Source of the DNA: Nematopogon swammerdamellus
Lineage: Eukaryota > Arthropoda > Insecta > Lepidoptera > Adelidae
Direction: 5' to 3'
DNA: 64,000 nucleotides
NCBI GenBank assembly: GCA_946902875.1
Contig: OX336353.1
Location: forward strand, 20,969,151-21,033,150
A model generated the notes under the pieces. That model did not search any database and had not been told where the DNA came from. It was given only the letters and a program-made list of their open reading frames with translations. Made by a program: the position numbers and the translations under genes. Below, in pieces: positions 1-9,908 of the stretch (the stretch's first letter is position 1; every line of letters begins with the position of its first letter).

Positions 1-1
1 A

Positions 2-835
2 AATGACTTCGAAAAAAATCTCTATAAACTCATGAATAATGCCGTATTTGGGAAGACAATGGAGAATGTAAGAAATCGTGTTGACGTAAAACTAGTCACA
101 AAGTGGGAGGGTAGGTATGGTGCAGAAGCCCTAATAGCGCGTCCTAACTTCCATAGCAGCTCCATTTTTGGGGAGAATCTGGTCGCGGTGAAGTTAGAGA
201 AGACGGAAGTACTGCTGAACAAACCTATTTACATCGGGTTCAGTGTGCTGGATCTCTCCAAAACATGTGTCTATGATTTCCACTATGGGTACATGCGTCC
301 TGCCCTCGACGACTGCGCCAAATTGCTGTATACGGACACAGATTCATTAATATATGAAATTCGTGACCATGACATATATGATATAATGCGGAGAGACATC
401 CAGAATTTTGACACCTCTGATTACCCAGCCCACAACATATTCAACATGCCGCAGGTCAATAAAAAGGTTGTTGGCCTCATGAAAGATGAGTGTAACGGAC
501 GAGTTATTACAGAATTTGTAGGTCTGCGTTCGAAAATGTACAGTGTGCGCATTGAGGGTGAAGACGGCTTGAAGAAAGCGAAGGGGGTTAAAGCGGGAGT
601 CGTCAAGAAAACAATTTGTTTCGATGACTACGTCAACTGCCTCCAGAAAAATCTAACGCAGGAGAGATGTCAGTACCTCTTCAGATCAAAACTGCATGAA
701 GTTCAGACAGTGAGGCAAATAAAAATAGCACTAAGCCCTCACGATGACAAAAGGCGATTGTTACCCAATACTACGGACACACGACCTTGGGGACATTGCA
801 GCGACGCGCAGGATCCGATGGATATCGACCTATAA
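2..835 (+). CDS. Protein-primed family B DNA polymerase, C-terminal part (Polinton/adintovirus-like), cut by window edge
   Basis: The frame is open from base 2, so the 5' part lies outside the window and the Met at 32 is internal. Seen: a motif-B-like segment (K-L-M-N-N-A-V-F-G-K-T-M-E-N) around the Met at 32, and motif C YTDTDS at residues 100-105 counted from that Met, which carries the two metal-binding aspartates. Motif A and the exonuclease and terminal-protein regions are not in view. The C-terminus ends in a TDTRPWGH-like stretch, as in the PolBs of insect Polintons and adintovirus-like elements. Family knowledge: such enzymes copy linear element DNA from a protein primer. No frameshift or stop lies in the visible 278 codons, so it is recent or selected. 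A decayed second C-terminus follows at once. Polinton versus integrated virus cannot be decided without the rest of the element. Confidence 0.85.
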   Translation, partial: NDFEKNLYKLMNNAVFGKTMENVRNRVDVKLVTKWEGRYGAEALIARPNFHSSSIFGENLVAVKLEKTEVLLNKPIYIGFSVLDLSKTCVYDFHYGYMRPALDDCAKLLYTDTDSLIYEIRDHDIYDIMRRDIQNFDTSDYPAHNIFNMPQVNKKVVGLMKDECNGRVITEFVGLRSKMYSVRIEGEDGLKKAKGVKAGVVKKTICFDDYVNCLQKNLTQERCQYLFRSKLHEVQTVRQIKIALSPHDDKRRLLPNTTDTRPWGHCSDAQDPMDIDL

Positions 836-838
836 ATA

Positions 839-1000
839 TCAAAACTGCAAGCAGTACAGACCTTTAGGCAGTGTAAAAATGCACTCAGTCCTTATGATGA
901 TAAGAGGCGGCTGTTGAAATGGCACAACAGATACACTTCCATGAGGCATTACAAAGACGTGTAGGATTCGGATGCAGCCAGAATGAATGTGGACCTGTAA
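839..1000 (+). pseudogene. Second, decayed copy of the PolB C-terminus
   Basis: Immediately after the PolB stop a second reading repeats the end of the same protein: a SKLxxVQT..ALSPxDDKRRLL stretch matches the last part of the upstream ORF. A frame slip and a nonsense codon then break the Trp-Gly-His-like tail. A final short stretch parallels the terminal residues of the first copy and stops at 998-1000. It reads as a relic of a tandem or recombined polymerase gene. Confidence 0.65.
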
Positions 1001-1136
1001 ATAATCGAATAATAACTGTTAACTGCTTTATAATTAAATAATTGTTTTTAATCAAGATTTAATATATAATTGAGGCAAAGACAGTTCTACTCCACCTCCC
1101 CGATTTTTCTAAGTCCGAGAATCAGGGGGCGTGGCC

Positions 1137-1512
1137 TAATTTGGGGTGTACGTAGGGCTTCGGAGTCAGGGTTCAGCTCCAGGGTGCCAGGTCAGGGTGC
1201 TGCGCCCCATCAATTTGGTGTGTACGTAGGCCTTCGGAGTCAGGGTTCAGACCTTCGGATTCAGGATTCAGACCTTAGGATTCAGGATTCAGGGTTCCGG
1301 ATTCAGGGTTTCAGGTCCAGGGTGCTAGGTCAGGGTGCTGCGCCCCATCCATTTGAGGCGTACGTAGGCCTTCGGAGTCATGGTTCAGCTCCAGGGTGCT
1401 GCACCCCACCAGCATGGTTCCACATGCACCGAGGCTTCGCCCCTGCCCCCTACCCCGCCCCGCCCCTGCCACACCCTTCGCCCCAGCCTTCACCCCTCCA
1501 CAGTACCCCTGC
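1137..1512 (+). repeat. GC-rich compound short-repeat block (copy 1)
   Basis: Made of degenerate units around GGATTCAGG / TTCGGAGTCAGGGTTCAG followed by a CCCCGCCCCGCCCCTGCC tract. The long apparent ORFs here come from the repeat and are not supported as genes. Confidence 0.8.
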
Positions 1513-1799
1513 CGACCGAGCGCAGGTAAATAGAGGTAGATAAACTAAGAGTGGTGCGTATTGTCTACCTGATAAGGGGTAGTTGATTCACCTCTATTGT
1601 CGGGAGGCAGGTTTAAACCTGTAGCAACCTGTAGGAACGACTGACTCCGCTTACGCATTGAATAGAAAGATAACATTAACAATTGTTCTGTGAAATGTAT
1701 TCATACTCAGCATTACTAAGGCATCGTTAGTCAGGTAGGTTGGAGCCTAATGGTGTAGGAATGCAGACAGGGCTGACTCAATATCTTTAGAATTTTACC

Positions 1800-1891
1800 T
1801 GCGCTATTCGTCCGAGTCGGCAGGTCTTCAAACATTCAACGATTGGCCACGCGCCCTCCGGCAGAAGCCTGAAGAAATGGTTAAGGCTGGG
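1800..1891 (+). pseudogene. IAP/BIR gene remnant, left arm (internally deleted)
   Basis: About 90 bp matching the start of the BIR coding region at 12220-12320 in the right arm. It keeps a tryptophan codon (WPxxLRQKPEEM context) that is a stop in the right arm. It is cut on both sides: the upstream part is replaced by a short repeat segment, and everything after the AGFF-type position is removed by a deletion equal to 11665-12228 of the right arm. It cannot be functional. Confidence 0.7.
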
Positions 1892-1998
1892 TCCCATTAC
1901 CTCTGAGAAAAAATTGTATTGGATGTTGTCAGAATATTTTAATTTTTCATGACATATTTTATTATTTAATTTACGTACAAAGTGGAAATCTTATACTC

Positions 1999-2415
1999 TT
2001 AATCTATTTGTATAACATTTTGCTGCGCATCTAAAATTTGCGTAACGATATTGGCTATAGCGGAGATTATCCTTCGCTCATATTGGTTTAGCTCTGGGGT
2101 CTGCTGCACAATGCCTAACGTTGGCGATTGATGCTGCTGAGTGATCCAATCTGAAGATTGCAATGTGCACACGTTTGATGTTGGATCTTGCTTGTGCGAT
2201 GTCAGCGGTGATGGCGGCTGCTGTTGATGTGTAGGCGAATAGTATGCAGATGAGTATCGCGGTGGAGATGTCGCTGGTAGAGGTGGCGATGGTGAATAAT
2301 TCATCAGGGTATACGTAGGTGAGCCGTAGGTGGGTGAGTATCGCGTTGGATATATCGTTGGTGGAGATGTAGGTGGTGAATTAAGCAGCGGTGAGTCTTG
2401 CGCAAGCGAACCCAC
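1999..2415 (-). CDS. Ser/Pro/Tyr-rich repeat protein fragment (left arm)
   Basis: Identical in arrangement to the right-arm copy at 11142-11558. A GTG-initiated 138-codon frame encodes many SPT, YSP and SPP steps in its first 75 residues, then a Gln-rich stretch and a non-repetitive tail (NQYERRIISAIANIVTQILDAQQN) that could form an amphipathic helix. The frame extends about 10 codons upstream without any ATG, so the true start is missing or spliced. Function unknown. Confidence 0.45.
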   Translation of the reverse strand: MGSLAQDSPLLNSPPTSPPTIYPTRYSPTYGSPTYTLMNYSPSPPLPATSPPRYSSAYYSPTHQQQPPSPLTSHKQDPTSNVCTLQSSDWITQQHQSPTLGIVQQTPELNQYERRIISAIANIVTQILDAQQNVIQID

Positions 2416-2485
2416 CCAACTTATGAGTGGTGGTGCGGAAATGTATTAGGACAGTGTTTTTCAAACTGTGGATAGCGAAGCCAGT

Positions 2486-2571
2486 GCTAGGTCAGGGTGC
2501 TGCGCCCCACCAGCGTGGTTCCACTGGCACCGAGGCTTCGCCCCTTCCCCCTACCCCGCCCCGCCCCTGCC

Positions 2572-2605
<34 letters not shown>
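2486..2605 (+). repeat. GC-rich compound block (copy 2) with C-run
   Basis: Second copy of the GCTGCGCCCCACCAGC...CCGCCCCTGCC block, ending in an uninterrupted run of about 28 C. The matching G-run in the right arm is shorter (about 20), showing independent slippage. Confidence 0.8.
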
Positions 2606-2607
<2 letters not shown>

Positions 2608-2898
2608 CCAGTCAGGTAGGTTGGAGCCTAATGGTGTAGGAATGCAGACATGGCTGACTCAATATCTTTGGAATTTTACCTGTAGAGACGTGACGTAATG
2701 AAGTACCACTCCAACCTATCGTCCTGTGAGTTACACCGAGTCGAGATCGAGGAGGTGAAAGCTCATGCCACTCGGTGTGCGAGTTGGACTCGCACTTAGT
2801 CGGGAAACTGGCTCGGTTGACTATATCAACTACAACCTACAGTTATACGTTTATCCTACAGTTGGTGAAAGCTGCAAGTTGAAATCAAACTTATTACA

Positions 2899-3003
2899 AT
2901 GGCTCAAGGTACATTATTTATGTTTGATTCCTGCCTACGTGCCGGAGTACCTAGCGTGTTAATACTTGCTTACAGTGTGACTCATTTAGGGATGAACAAT
3001 TAG
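2899..3003 (+). CDS. 34-codon ORF in a tandem duplication, copy 1 (left arm)
   Basis: ATG in good context (ACAATGG) opens a 34-residue frame rich in hydrophobic residues in its middle. The enclosing ~150 bp is repeated directly at about 3025-3174. Too short to be recognised; may be non-coding. Confidence 0.25.
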   Translation: MAQGTLFMFDSCLRAGVPSVLILAYSVTHLGMNN

Positions 3004-3061
3004 AAATTGTGGTGTGAAGGGTGGTTGGTGAAAGCTGCAAGTTGAAATCAAACTTATTACA

Positions 3062-3166
3062 ATGGCTCAAGGTACATTATTTATGTTTGATTCCTGCCTA
3101 CGTGCCGGAGTACCTAGCGTGTTAATACTTGCTTACAGTGTGACTCATTTAGGGATGAACAATTAG
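3062..3166 (+). CDS. 34-codon ORF in a tandem duplication, copy 2 (left arm)
   Basis: Identical small frame in the second unit of the 150-bp tandem duplication. Confidence 0.25.
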   Translation: MAQGTLFMFDSCLRAGVPSVLILAYSVTHLGMNN

Positions 3167-3177
3167 AAATTGTGAAC

Positions 3178-3659
3178 TGGGGTTGACAAAAGAGCTCATT
3201 AGTGGTAGATACCAAGGGATCGCTCACAGGCAACGCAGATTGAGACTTGTTGAAATATACCAATTGTTGTGGAGATATTTTTAAAGGTAAAATTTTCTTA
3301 GTGCAACTATTGTGAAAGATAACTGATGTCTGGGGTTGAACAAAAGAGCTCATTACTGGAAGGTATCAGCGGGTCGCTCACAGGTGACGCAGCGCAGGTT
3401 GAGACTTGCAGAAACATGAAAATGTTTGGTGAAATTATTTAAAAGTAATATCGCGCTGTGATAAAGTGTAGGTAAGTCGACCCTTCCCACAACAGCCATT
3501 ATTAAAGATAATAGACGTCTTTGGGGGTTGAACAAAAGAGCTCTGTACTGTAAAAACCAACGGGTCCATCTCGATCGACGCAGATTGAGACTTGTAGAAA
3601 CATGAAAATGTTTGACAAATTTTTAAAGTAAAATATTTTTTAGTATATACTTTTTCCAC
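3178..3659 (-). repeat. Three degenerate tandem units with peptide-level similarity (left arm)
   Basis: Units begin at about 3178, 3331 and 3525, each with a GGGGTTGAACAAAAGAGCTC-like start. Read on the minus strand they give related peptides (K-S-Q-S-A ... D-P-L-V ... SSFVQP ... IFxN), broken by frame changes between units. It could be the remains of a repeat-containing element gene. Confidence 0.5.
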
Positions 3660-3836
3660 ATCATCATGAGAGGGGGTGGGGGTTATTTATCTATATAGCT
3701 CATGTTTATAAGACTGAGCGCACAATTTTAGTAAAACAGTTCGATCGCAGCAGCACGCCGACTTGTATCTCTACACACCACGGTGAGCTGATTTCTAAAT
3801 ATCGACCACACCAGCATCATCTTCACACCAACCATC

Positions 3837-4142
3837 ATGGACCTAACCAAGATCAACTAAGCGGGCAAGCGAGCCTTCCTGGAGACGCGGAAACTCGCCA
3901 TCTTGGAGATTGGAAAACTCTACCGAGTGACCGACTTGCGCAAAGTTGCAACCAAATACGGAGATCGCATTGTAGCTGACATCGATGAGACTTTCTGCGT
4001 CTTCCTACCCAAGCGGATGATCGACGCCTTCAACAAGGATGGGAAGATGTTCGAAGATATGGTTGAAGCTAGCAGAGAAAACATGCTTGGGCTGAAATAC
4101 CTTGGTGGGACGTATAATGCTATCGAGTTCGATAGTATGTAA
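3837..4142 (+). pseudogene. Small conserved element protein, about 101 codons with an early stop (left arm)
   Basis: An ATG at 3837 starts a frame whose eighth codon is TAA (3858-3860). Beyond it the frame is open for 93 more codons to 4142. The sequence has a YRVTDLRKVATKYGDRIVADID core followed by FCVFLPKR. From memory, similar small proteins accompany PolB-bearing transposable elements in arthropods, and the strand-rich pattern would suit an OB-like nucleic-acid-binding fold; both points are inference. A TATA-like CTATATAG lies about 140 bp upstream and an AATAAA at 4201. An internal start at 3903 would give 79 residues and could bypass the stop. Confidence 0.6.
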
Positions 4143-4339
4143 GAAGAGGGCGTGGAAATGTATGTGGAATACCAACGTTTTAGCTGTACGATTTTACAGA
4201 AATAAATTTTTTTGTCTAATATATGTACTGTGTATTAAGGAAAATAACCTTATGTAATAAAGCTTATAATTGAACAATATTTTTTAATTTTCATACCCAA
4301 CCGCACTAGATAATACCAAGGTATATAGTTATTAGTTTC

Positions 4340-4480
4340 TTAGTAAGAAACTCTAACAATTTTGTGAATCATCAAAATGTATTTCACTAAGGTTGGAAAC
4401 AAAAGATTAAAAATTGTGCGAATTCTTTTCATAGCTTCAGCCCACAACTTTACCTGCGCACATGTAGGTACTTCTGGCAT
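4340..4480 (-). CDS. 46-residue hydrophobic/basic small ORF (left arm)
   Basis: Mirror of the frame at 9088-9228, intact in both arms. See that entry. Confidence 0.28.
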   Translation of the reverse strand: MPEVPTCAQVKLWAEAMKRIRTIFNLLFPTLVKYILMIHKIVRVSY

Positions 4481-4599
4481 GAGGGGGCTGCTTCTAGATT
4501 AGGAAAGGTGGGTTGACGCTTGAGTTTAAATAATATTATTTCGAGGCATCATTTAAAATTGAAACGTCGTGCAAGCAAGTTCTCAAAGAAATCAACATC

Positions 4600-4749
4600 A
4601 TGGGAGTGACCGCTAAATGGCGAATTAACAGCACCGCGCAAGTGCAGGGGGCCATCGTGCGGCACAACAGTGGAAAATTCAATGATGGCGAGCTGTATCG
4701 CTGTATTCAGCTAACCTATTCTTCAGGTGAGATATATTTGTCATTATAA
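4600..4749 (+). CDS. 49-residue small ORF or 5' exon (left arm)
   Basis: ATG at 4600, stop at 4747-4749. A GGTGAGAT sequence inside it (from 4728) is a good 5' splice site and a T-run plus ACAG near 4780 a possible acceptor, so it may be a first exon rather than a complete ORF. Function unknown. The segment downstream of 4642 is duplicated at 6101. Confidence 0.3.
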   Translation: MGVTAKWRINSTAQVQGAIVRHNSGKFNDGELYRCIQLTYSSGEIYLSL

Positions 4750-5808
4750 TATATATTTTATACATACCACTTTTTTTACAGAATCACAATGTTTACTCGA
4801 TGTGAGCCTATTATACCTTATCACTATTTGATCATTGTCAGCCTCGGTAGCTCAGTGGTGTGTCAACAGCTGTAAAGCAACCCTGGGTGCGGATAGTGCT
4901 GAGATGGGTGATTGATCACTCATCCGTTGGAGGCTGACCGTGGTTCGGATCCTACGTTAAACTGTAGGATAAACGTATAACTGTAGGTTGTAGTTGATAT
5001 AGTCAACCGAGCCAGTTTCCCGACCAAGTGCGAATCCAACTCGCACACCGAGGGTTCCGTATCACCATATCATGGTCAGCACCACTCACGCCATTAGTTA
5101 TAATGCTTCATACACTACTATTTTGGCACCTATATTTATTATTAAGACCTATACTCAGGGCATTGAGGTGTACCAATGGGTTAAAAAAAAAGCTGAAATC
5201 GGCACTTTTGTTAGCACAAAAGGGCTATTGACGATTTAAAAAAAATTTATGTTTTGTCGTTTTATGTATCTCTTTTCTAATTTTATTTATTGTTGCGTTG
5301 TATTTAGTTATATTATTTTATTGTGTTGTTACTTTTTGTATTATTCTGTTTTTGCTATCCTTTGTGTTATTATAAGGTATTATTTTAAAGTTGTTATTTA
5401 TAGTGTTAGTCATTTGTTTGTTTATTGATAGAAAAAGGTTCTGTGCTTATGTTAGGTTAGCACCATTGTTACATTATCATATCTACCTAAGGGTAGACCG
5501 GGCAGGATCTACCTGAGATGGGGCCTGGCGGCGAAGCTTTACAAGCGCAATTGTTCAGCCGGAAGCCGGAGCCGGTGGGGTAGCACGTTAAATTTATTAA
5601 CATTTTATTAGGTAATAATTACTCCAATTAACTACTCTATTAAACTGATATGAAACTTAGGCGGTAATATTTCTAAAAATTATTTTGATTGCTCCAATTA
5701 AAACAAGAATTACATTTATTGAAGTTTTATTAGGTACCTATTAATTATCCCCATTAACCTGATAAGACCCTTAGCCTACAGAAAACGTTCAACGAGCCAA
5801 CATTTCCG
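4642..5808 (+). repeat. 1.15-kb segment duplicated in direct orientation (copy 1)
   Basis: Contains the 3' half of a small ORF, a tRNA-headed SINE and AT-rich DNA. It is repeated at 6101-7246 and, inverted, in the right arm. The 6101 copy lost about 20 bp inside the small ORF. Confidence 0.88.
4847..4966 (+). repeat. tRNA-headed SINE (family 1), head region
   Basis: Box A-like CTCGGTAGCTCAGTGGTG and box B-like GGTTCGGATCC mark the tRNA-derived head of a SINE found about ten times in the window. Confidence 0.75.
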
Positions 5809-6100
5809 AGAGTTGGTGGATGACTCAAGATTCGGGAAGCATGATACCGGATTCGGGAATCATGAATTGGAGCCCAGGAGGTGGCGAGGGTAGCGGAGCG
5901 GGGGTAGCGGGGGTGGGGTGGCACGCTAAATTAATATTTTTTTTATTAGGTATTAATTACCCCAATTAACTACTCTATTAAACTGATATGAAGCTTAGGC
6001 GGTAACATTTTTAAAATTATTTTAATTACTCCAATTAAAACGAGAATTACATTTATTGACGTTTTATTAGGTATTAATTACCCCAATTAACTGACAAATA

Positions 6101-7246
6101 GTGCAGGGGTCCATCGTGCGGCACAAGAGCTGTATCGCTGTATTCAGCTAACCTATTCTTCAGGTGAGATATATTTGTCATTATAATATATATTTTATAC
6201 ACACCACTTTTTTTACAGAATCACAATGTTTACTCGATGTGAACCCATTATACCTTATCACTATTTGATCATTGTCAGCCTCGGTAGCTCAGTGGTGTGC
6301 CAACAGCTGCAAAGCAACCGTGGGTGCGGATAGTGCTGAGATGGGTGATTGATCACTCATCCGTTGGAGGCTGACCGTGGTTCGGATCCTACATTAAACT
6401 GTAGGATAAACGTATAACTGTAGGTTGTAGTTGATATAGTCAACCGAGCCAGTTTCCCGACCAAGTGCGAGTCCAACTCGCACACCGAGGGTTCCGTATC
6501 ACCATATCTTGGTCAGCACCACTCACGCCATTAGTTATAATGCTTCATACACTACTATTTTGGCACCTATATTTATTATTAAGACCTATACTCAGGGCAA
6601 TGAGGTGTACCAATGTGTTAAAAAAAAAAATCTGAAATCGGCACTCTTGTTAGCACAAAAGGGTCATTGACGGTTTAAAAAAATTAATGTTTTGTCGTTT
6701 TATGTATCTCTTTTCAAATTTTATTTATTGCTGCGTTGTATTTAGTTATATTATTTTATTGTGTTGTTACTTTATGTATTATTCTGTTTTTGCTATCCTT
6801 TGTGTTATTATAAGGTATTATTTTAAAGTTGTTATTTATAGTGTTAGTCATTTGTTTGTTTATTGATAGAAAAAGGTACTGTGCTTATGTTAGGTTAGCA
6901 CCATTTTTATTTTATCATATCTACCTAAGGGTAGACCGGGCAGGATCTACCTGAGATGGGGCCTGGCGGCGAAGCTTTACAAGCGCAATTGTTCAGCCGG
7001 AAGCCGGAGCCGGTGGGGTAGCACGTTAAATTTATTAACATTTTATTAGGTAATAATTACTCCAATTACCTACTCTATTAAACTGATATGAAACTTAGGC
7101 GGTAATATTTCTAAAAATTATTTTGATTGCGCCACTTAAAACAAGAATTACATTTATTGAAGTTTTATTAGGTACCTATTAATTATCCCTATTAACCTGA
7201 TAAGACCCTTAGCCTACAGAAAACGTTCAACGAGCCAACATTTCCG
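6101..7246 (+). repeat. 1.15-kb segment, direct copy 2, in the palindrome spacer
   Basis: Same sequence as 4642-5808 with a small deletion near its start and scattered substitutions. It ends abruptly at a TTTCCG sequence where a GC-rich repeat begins. Confidence 0.88.
6278..6400 (+). repeat. tRNA-headed SINE (family 1), spacer copy
   Basis: Copy carried by the direct duplication at 6101-7246. Confidence 0.75.
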
Positions 7247-7467
7247 CAGGGTTCAGGTCCAGGGTGCTAGGTCAGGGTGCTGCGCCCCACCAGCGTGGTT
7301 CCACTGGCAACGAGGCTTCGCCCCTTCCCCCTACCCCGCCCCGCCCCTGCCACCCCCCCCCCCCCCCCCCCTCCGCCCCAGCCTTCACCCCTCCGCAGTA
7401 TCCCTGCCGCCCGATCGGAGTCAGGGTTCAGCTCCAGGGTGCCAGGTCAAGGTGCTGCGCCCCATCA
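7247..7467 (+). repeat. GC-rich compound block (copy 3) at palindrome spacer
   Basis: Same block as 1137-1512 in shortened form with a C-run, sitting exactly between the duplicated segment and the start of the right arm. Confidence 0.8.
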
Positions 7468-8601
7468 ATTTGTCAGTTAATTGGGGTAATTAATACCTAA
7501 TAAAACGTCAATAAATGTAATTCTCGTTTTAATTGGAGTAATTAAAATAATTTTAAAAATGTTACCGCCTAAGCTTCATATCAGTTTAATAGAGTAGTTA
7601 ATTGGGGTAATTAATACCTAATAAAAAAAATTATTAATTTAGCGTGCCACCCCACCCCCGCTACCCCCGCTCCGCTACCCTCGCCACCTCCTGGGCTCCA
7701 ATTCATGATTCCCGAATCCGGTATCATGCTTCCCGAATCTTGAGTCATCCACCAACTCTCGGAAATGTTGGCTCGTTGAACGTTTTCTGTAGGCTAAGGG
7801 TCTTATCAGGTTAATGGGGATAATTAATAGGTACCTAATAAAACTTCAATAAATGTAATTCTTGTTTTAATTGGAGCAATCAAAATAATTTTTAGAAATA
7901 TTACCGCCTAAGTTTCATATCAGTTTAATAGAGTAGTTAATTGGAGTAATTATTACCTAATAAAATGTTAATAAATTTAACGTGCTACCCCACCGGCTCC
8001 GGCTTCCGGCTGAACAATTGCGCTTGTAAAGCTTCGCCGCCAGGCCCCATCTCAGGTAGATCCTGCCCGGTCTACCCTTAGGTAGATATGATAATGTAAC
8101 AATGGTGCTAACCTAACATAAGCACAGAACCTTTTTCTATCAATAAACAAACAAATGACTAACACTATAAATAACAACTTTAAAATAATACCTTATAATA
8201 ACACAAAGGATAGCAAAAACAGAATAATACAAAAAGTAACAACACAATAAAATAATATAACTAAATACAACGCAACAATAAATAAAATTAGAAAAGAGAT
8301 ACATAAAACGACAAAACATAAATTTTTTTTAAATCGTCAATAGCCCTTTTGTGCTAACAAAAGTGCCGATTTCAGCTTTTTTTTTAACCCATTGGTACAC
8401 CTCAATGCCCTGAGTATAGGTCTTAATAATAAATATAGGTGCCAAAATAGTAGTGTATGAAGCATTATAACTAATGGCGTGAGTGGTGCTGACCATGATA
8501 TGGTGATACGGAACCCTCGGTGTGCGAGTTGGATTCGCACTTGGTCGGGAAACTGGCTCGGTTGACTATATCAACTACAACCTACAGTTATACGTTTATC
8601 C

Positions 8602-8721
8602 TACAGTTTAACGTAGGATCCGAACCACGGTCAGCCTCCAACGGATGAGTGATCAATCACCCATCTCAGCACTATCCGCACCCAGGGTTGCTTTACAGCT
8701 GTTGACACACCACTGAGCTAC
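8602..8721 (-). repeat. tRNA-headed SINE (family 1), right-arm mirror
   Basis: Mirror of the head at 4847-4966. Confidence 0.75.
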
Positions 8722-8818
8722 CGAGGCTGACAATGATCAAATAGTGATAAGGTATAATAGGCTCACATCGAGTAAACATTGTGATTCTGTAAAAAAAGTG
8801 GTATGTATAAAATATATA

Positions 8819-8968
8819 TTATAATGACAAATATATCTCACCTGAAGAATAGGTTAGCTGAATACAGCGATACAGCTCGCCATCATTGAATTTTCCACTG
8901 TTGTGCCGCACGATGGCCCCCTGCACTTGCGCGGTGCTGTTAATTCGCCATTTAGCGGTCACTCCCAT
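8819..8968 (-). CDS. 49-residue small ORF or 5' exon (right-arm mirror)
   Basis: Mirror of 4600-4749 with the same start, stop and candidate donor. Confidence 0.3.
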   Translation of the reverse strand: MGVTAKWRINSTAQVQGAIVRHNSGKFNDGELYRCIQLTYSSGEIYLSL

Positions 8969-9087
8969 GATGTTGATTTCTTTGAGAACTTGCTTGCACG
9001 ACGTTTCAATTTTAAATGATGCCTCGAAATAATATTATTTAAACTCAAGCGTCAACCCACCTTTCCTAATCTAGAAGCAGCCCCCTC

Positions 9088-9228
9088 ATGCCAGAAGTAC
9101 CTACATGTGCGCAGGTAAAGTTGTGGGCTGAAGCTATGAAAAGAATTCGCACAATTTTTAATCTTTTGTTTCCAACCTTAGTGAAATACATTTTGATGAT
9201 TCACAAAATTGTTAGAGTTTCTTACTAA
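9088..9228 (+). CDS. 46-residue hydrophobic/basic small ORF (right arm)
   Basis: ATG at 9088, stop TAA at 9226-9228. The peptide has an N-terminal polar part, a basic MKRIR step, then an aliphatic run (TIFNLLFPTLVKYILMI) that could span or lie in a membrane, and a basic end. It is conserved in both arms. No family recognised. Such a short frame could occur by chance. Confidence 0.28.
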   Translation: MPEVPTCAQVKLWAEAMKRIRTIFNLLFPTLVKYILMIHKIVRVSY

Positions 9229-9425
9229 GAAACTAATAACTATATACCTTGGTATTATCTAGTGCGGTTGGGTATGAAAATTAAAAAATATTGTTCAATT
9301 ATAAGCTTTATTACATAAGGTTATTTTCCTTAATACACAGTACATATATTAGACAAAAAATTTTATTTCTGTAAAATCGTACAGCTAAAACGTTGGTATT
9401 CCACATACATTTCCACGCACTCTTC

Positions 9426-9731
9426 TTACATACTATCGAACTCGATAGCATTATACGTCCCACCAAGGTATTTCAGCCCAAGCATGTTTTCTCTGCTAGC
9501 TTCAACCATATCTTCGAACATCTTCCCATCCTTGTTGAAGGCGTCGATCATCCGCTTGGGTAGGAAGACGCAGAAAGTCTCATCGATGTCAGCTACAATG
9601 CGATCTCCGTATTTGGTTGCAACTTTGCGCAAGTCGGTCACTCGGTAGAGTTTTCCAATCTCCAAGATGGCGAGTTTCCGCGTCTCCAGGAAGGCTCGCT
9701 TGCCCGCTTAGTTGATCTTGGTTAGGTCCAT
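9426..9731 (-). pseudogene. Small conserved element protein with the same early stop (right arm)
   Basis: Mirror of 3837-4142. The eighth codon is the same TAA, so the nonsense change predates the inverted duplication. The remaining 79-codon frame from the internal Met is unchanged between arms. Confidence 0.6.
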
Positions 9732-9908
9732 GATGGTTGGTGTGAAGATGATGCTGGTGTGGTCGATATTTAGAAATCAGCTCACCGTGGTGTGTAGAGA
9801 TACAAGTCGGCGTGCTGCTGCGATCGAACTGTTTTACTAAAATTGTGCGCTCAGTCTTATAAACATGAGCTATATAGATAAATAACCCCCACCCCCTCAC
9901 ATGATGAT

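Larger units (their letters stand above)
1104..6099 (+). repeat. Left arm of a giant imperfect palindrome
   Basis: Nearly every block from about 1104 to 6099 reappears in reverse complement at 7468-13180. Mirror positions sum to 13568 over most of the arm and to 13557 in the outer part, the shift coming from different lengths of a C-run. Scattered single-base differences (for example in the 3' flank of the small protein gene near 4148 versus 9419) suggest roughly 99 % identity in the inner part. This arm lacks two segments that the right arm keeps in the IAP region. Confidence 0.93.
6100..7467. other. Spacer between palindrome arms
   Basis: The spacer is built from a direct second copy of 4642-5808 (here 6101-7246) followed by one GC-rich repeat block (7247-7467). 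No coding sequence of its own is visible. Confidence 0.8.

Noticed and set aside
1070..1543. 157-codon ORF
   Set aside because: It lies wholly in the GC-rich short-repeat block; frames are open on both strands from composition.
5028..5231. 67-codon ORF, mirrored at 8337-8540
   Set aside because: It starts inside SINE-derived sequence and shows no coding character; the mirror copy is just the palindrome.
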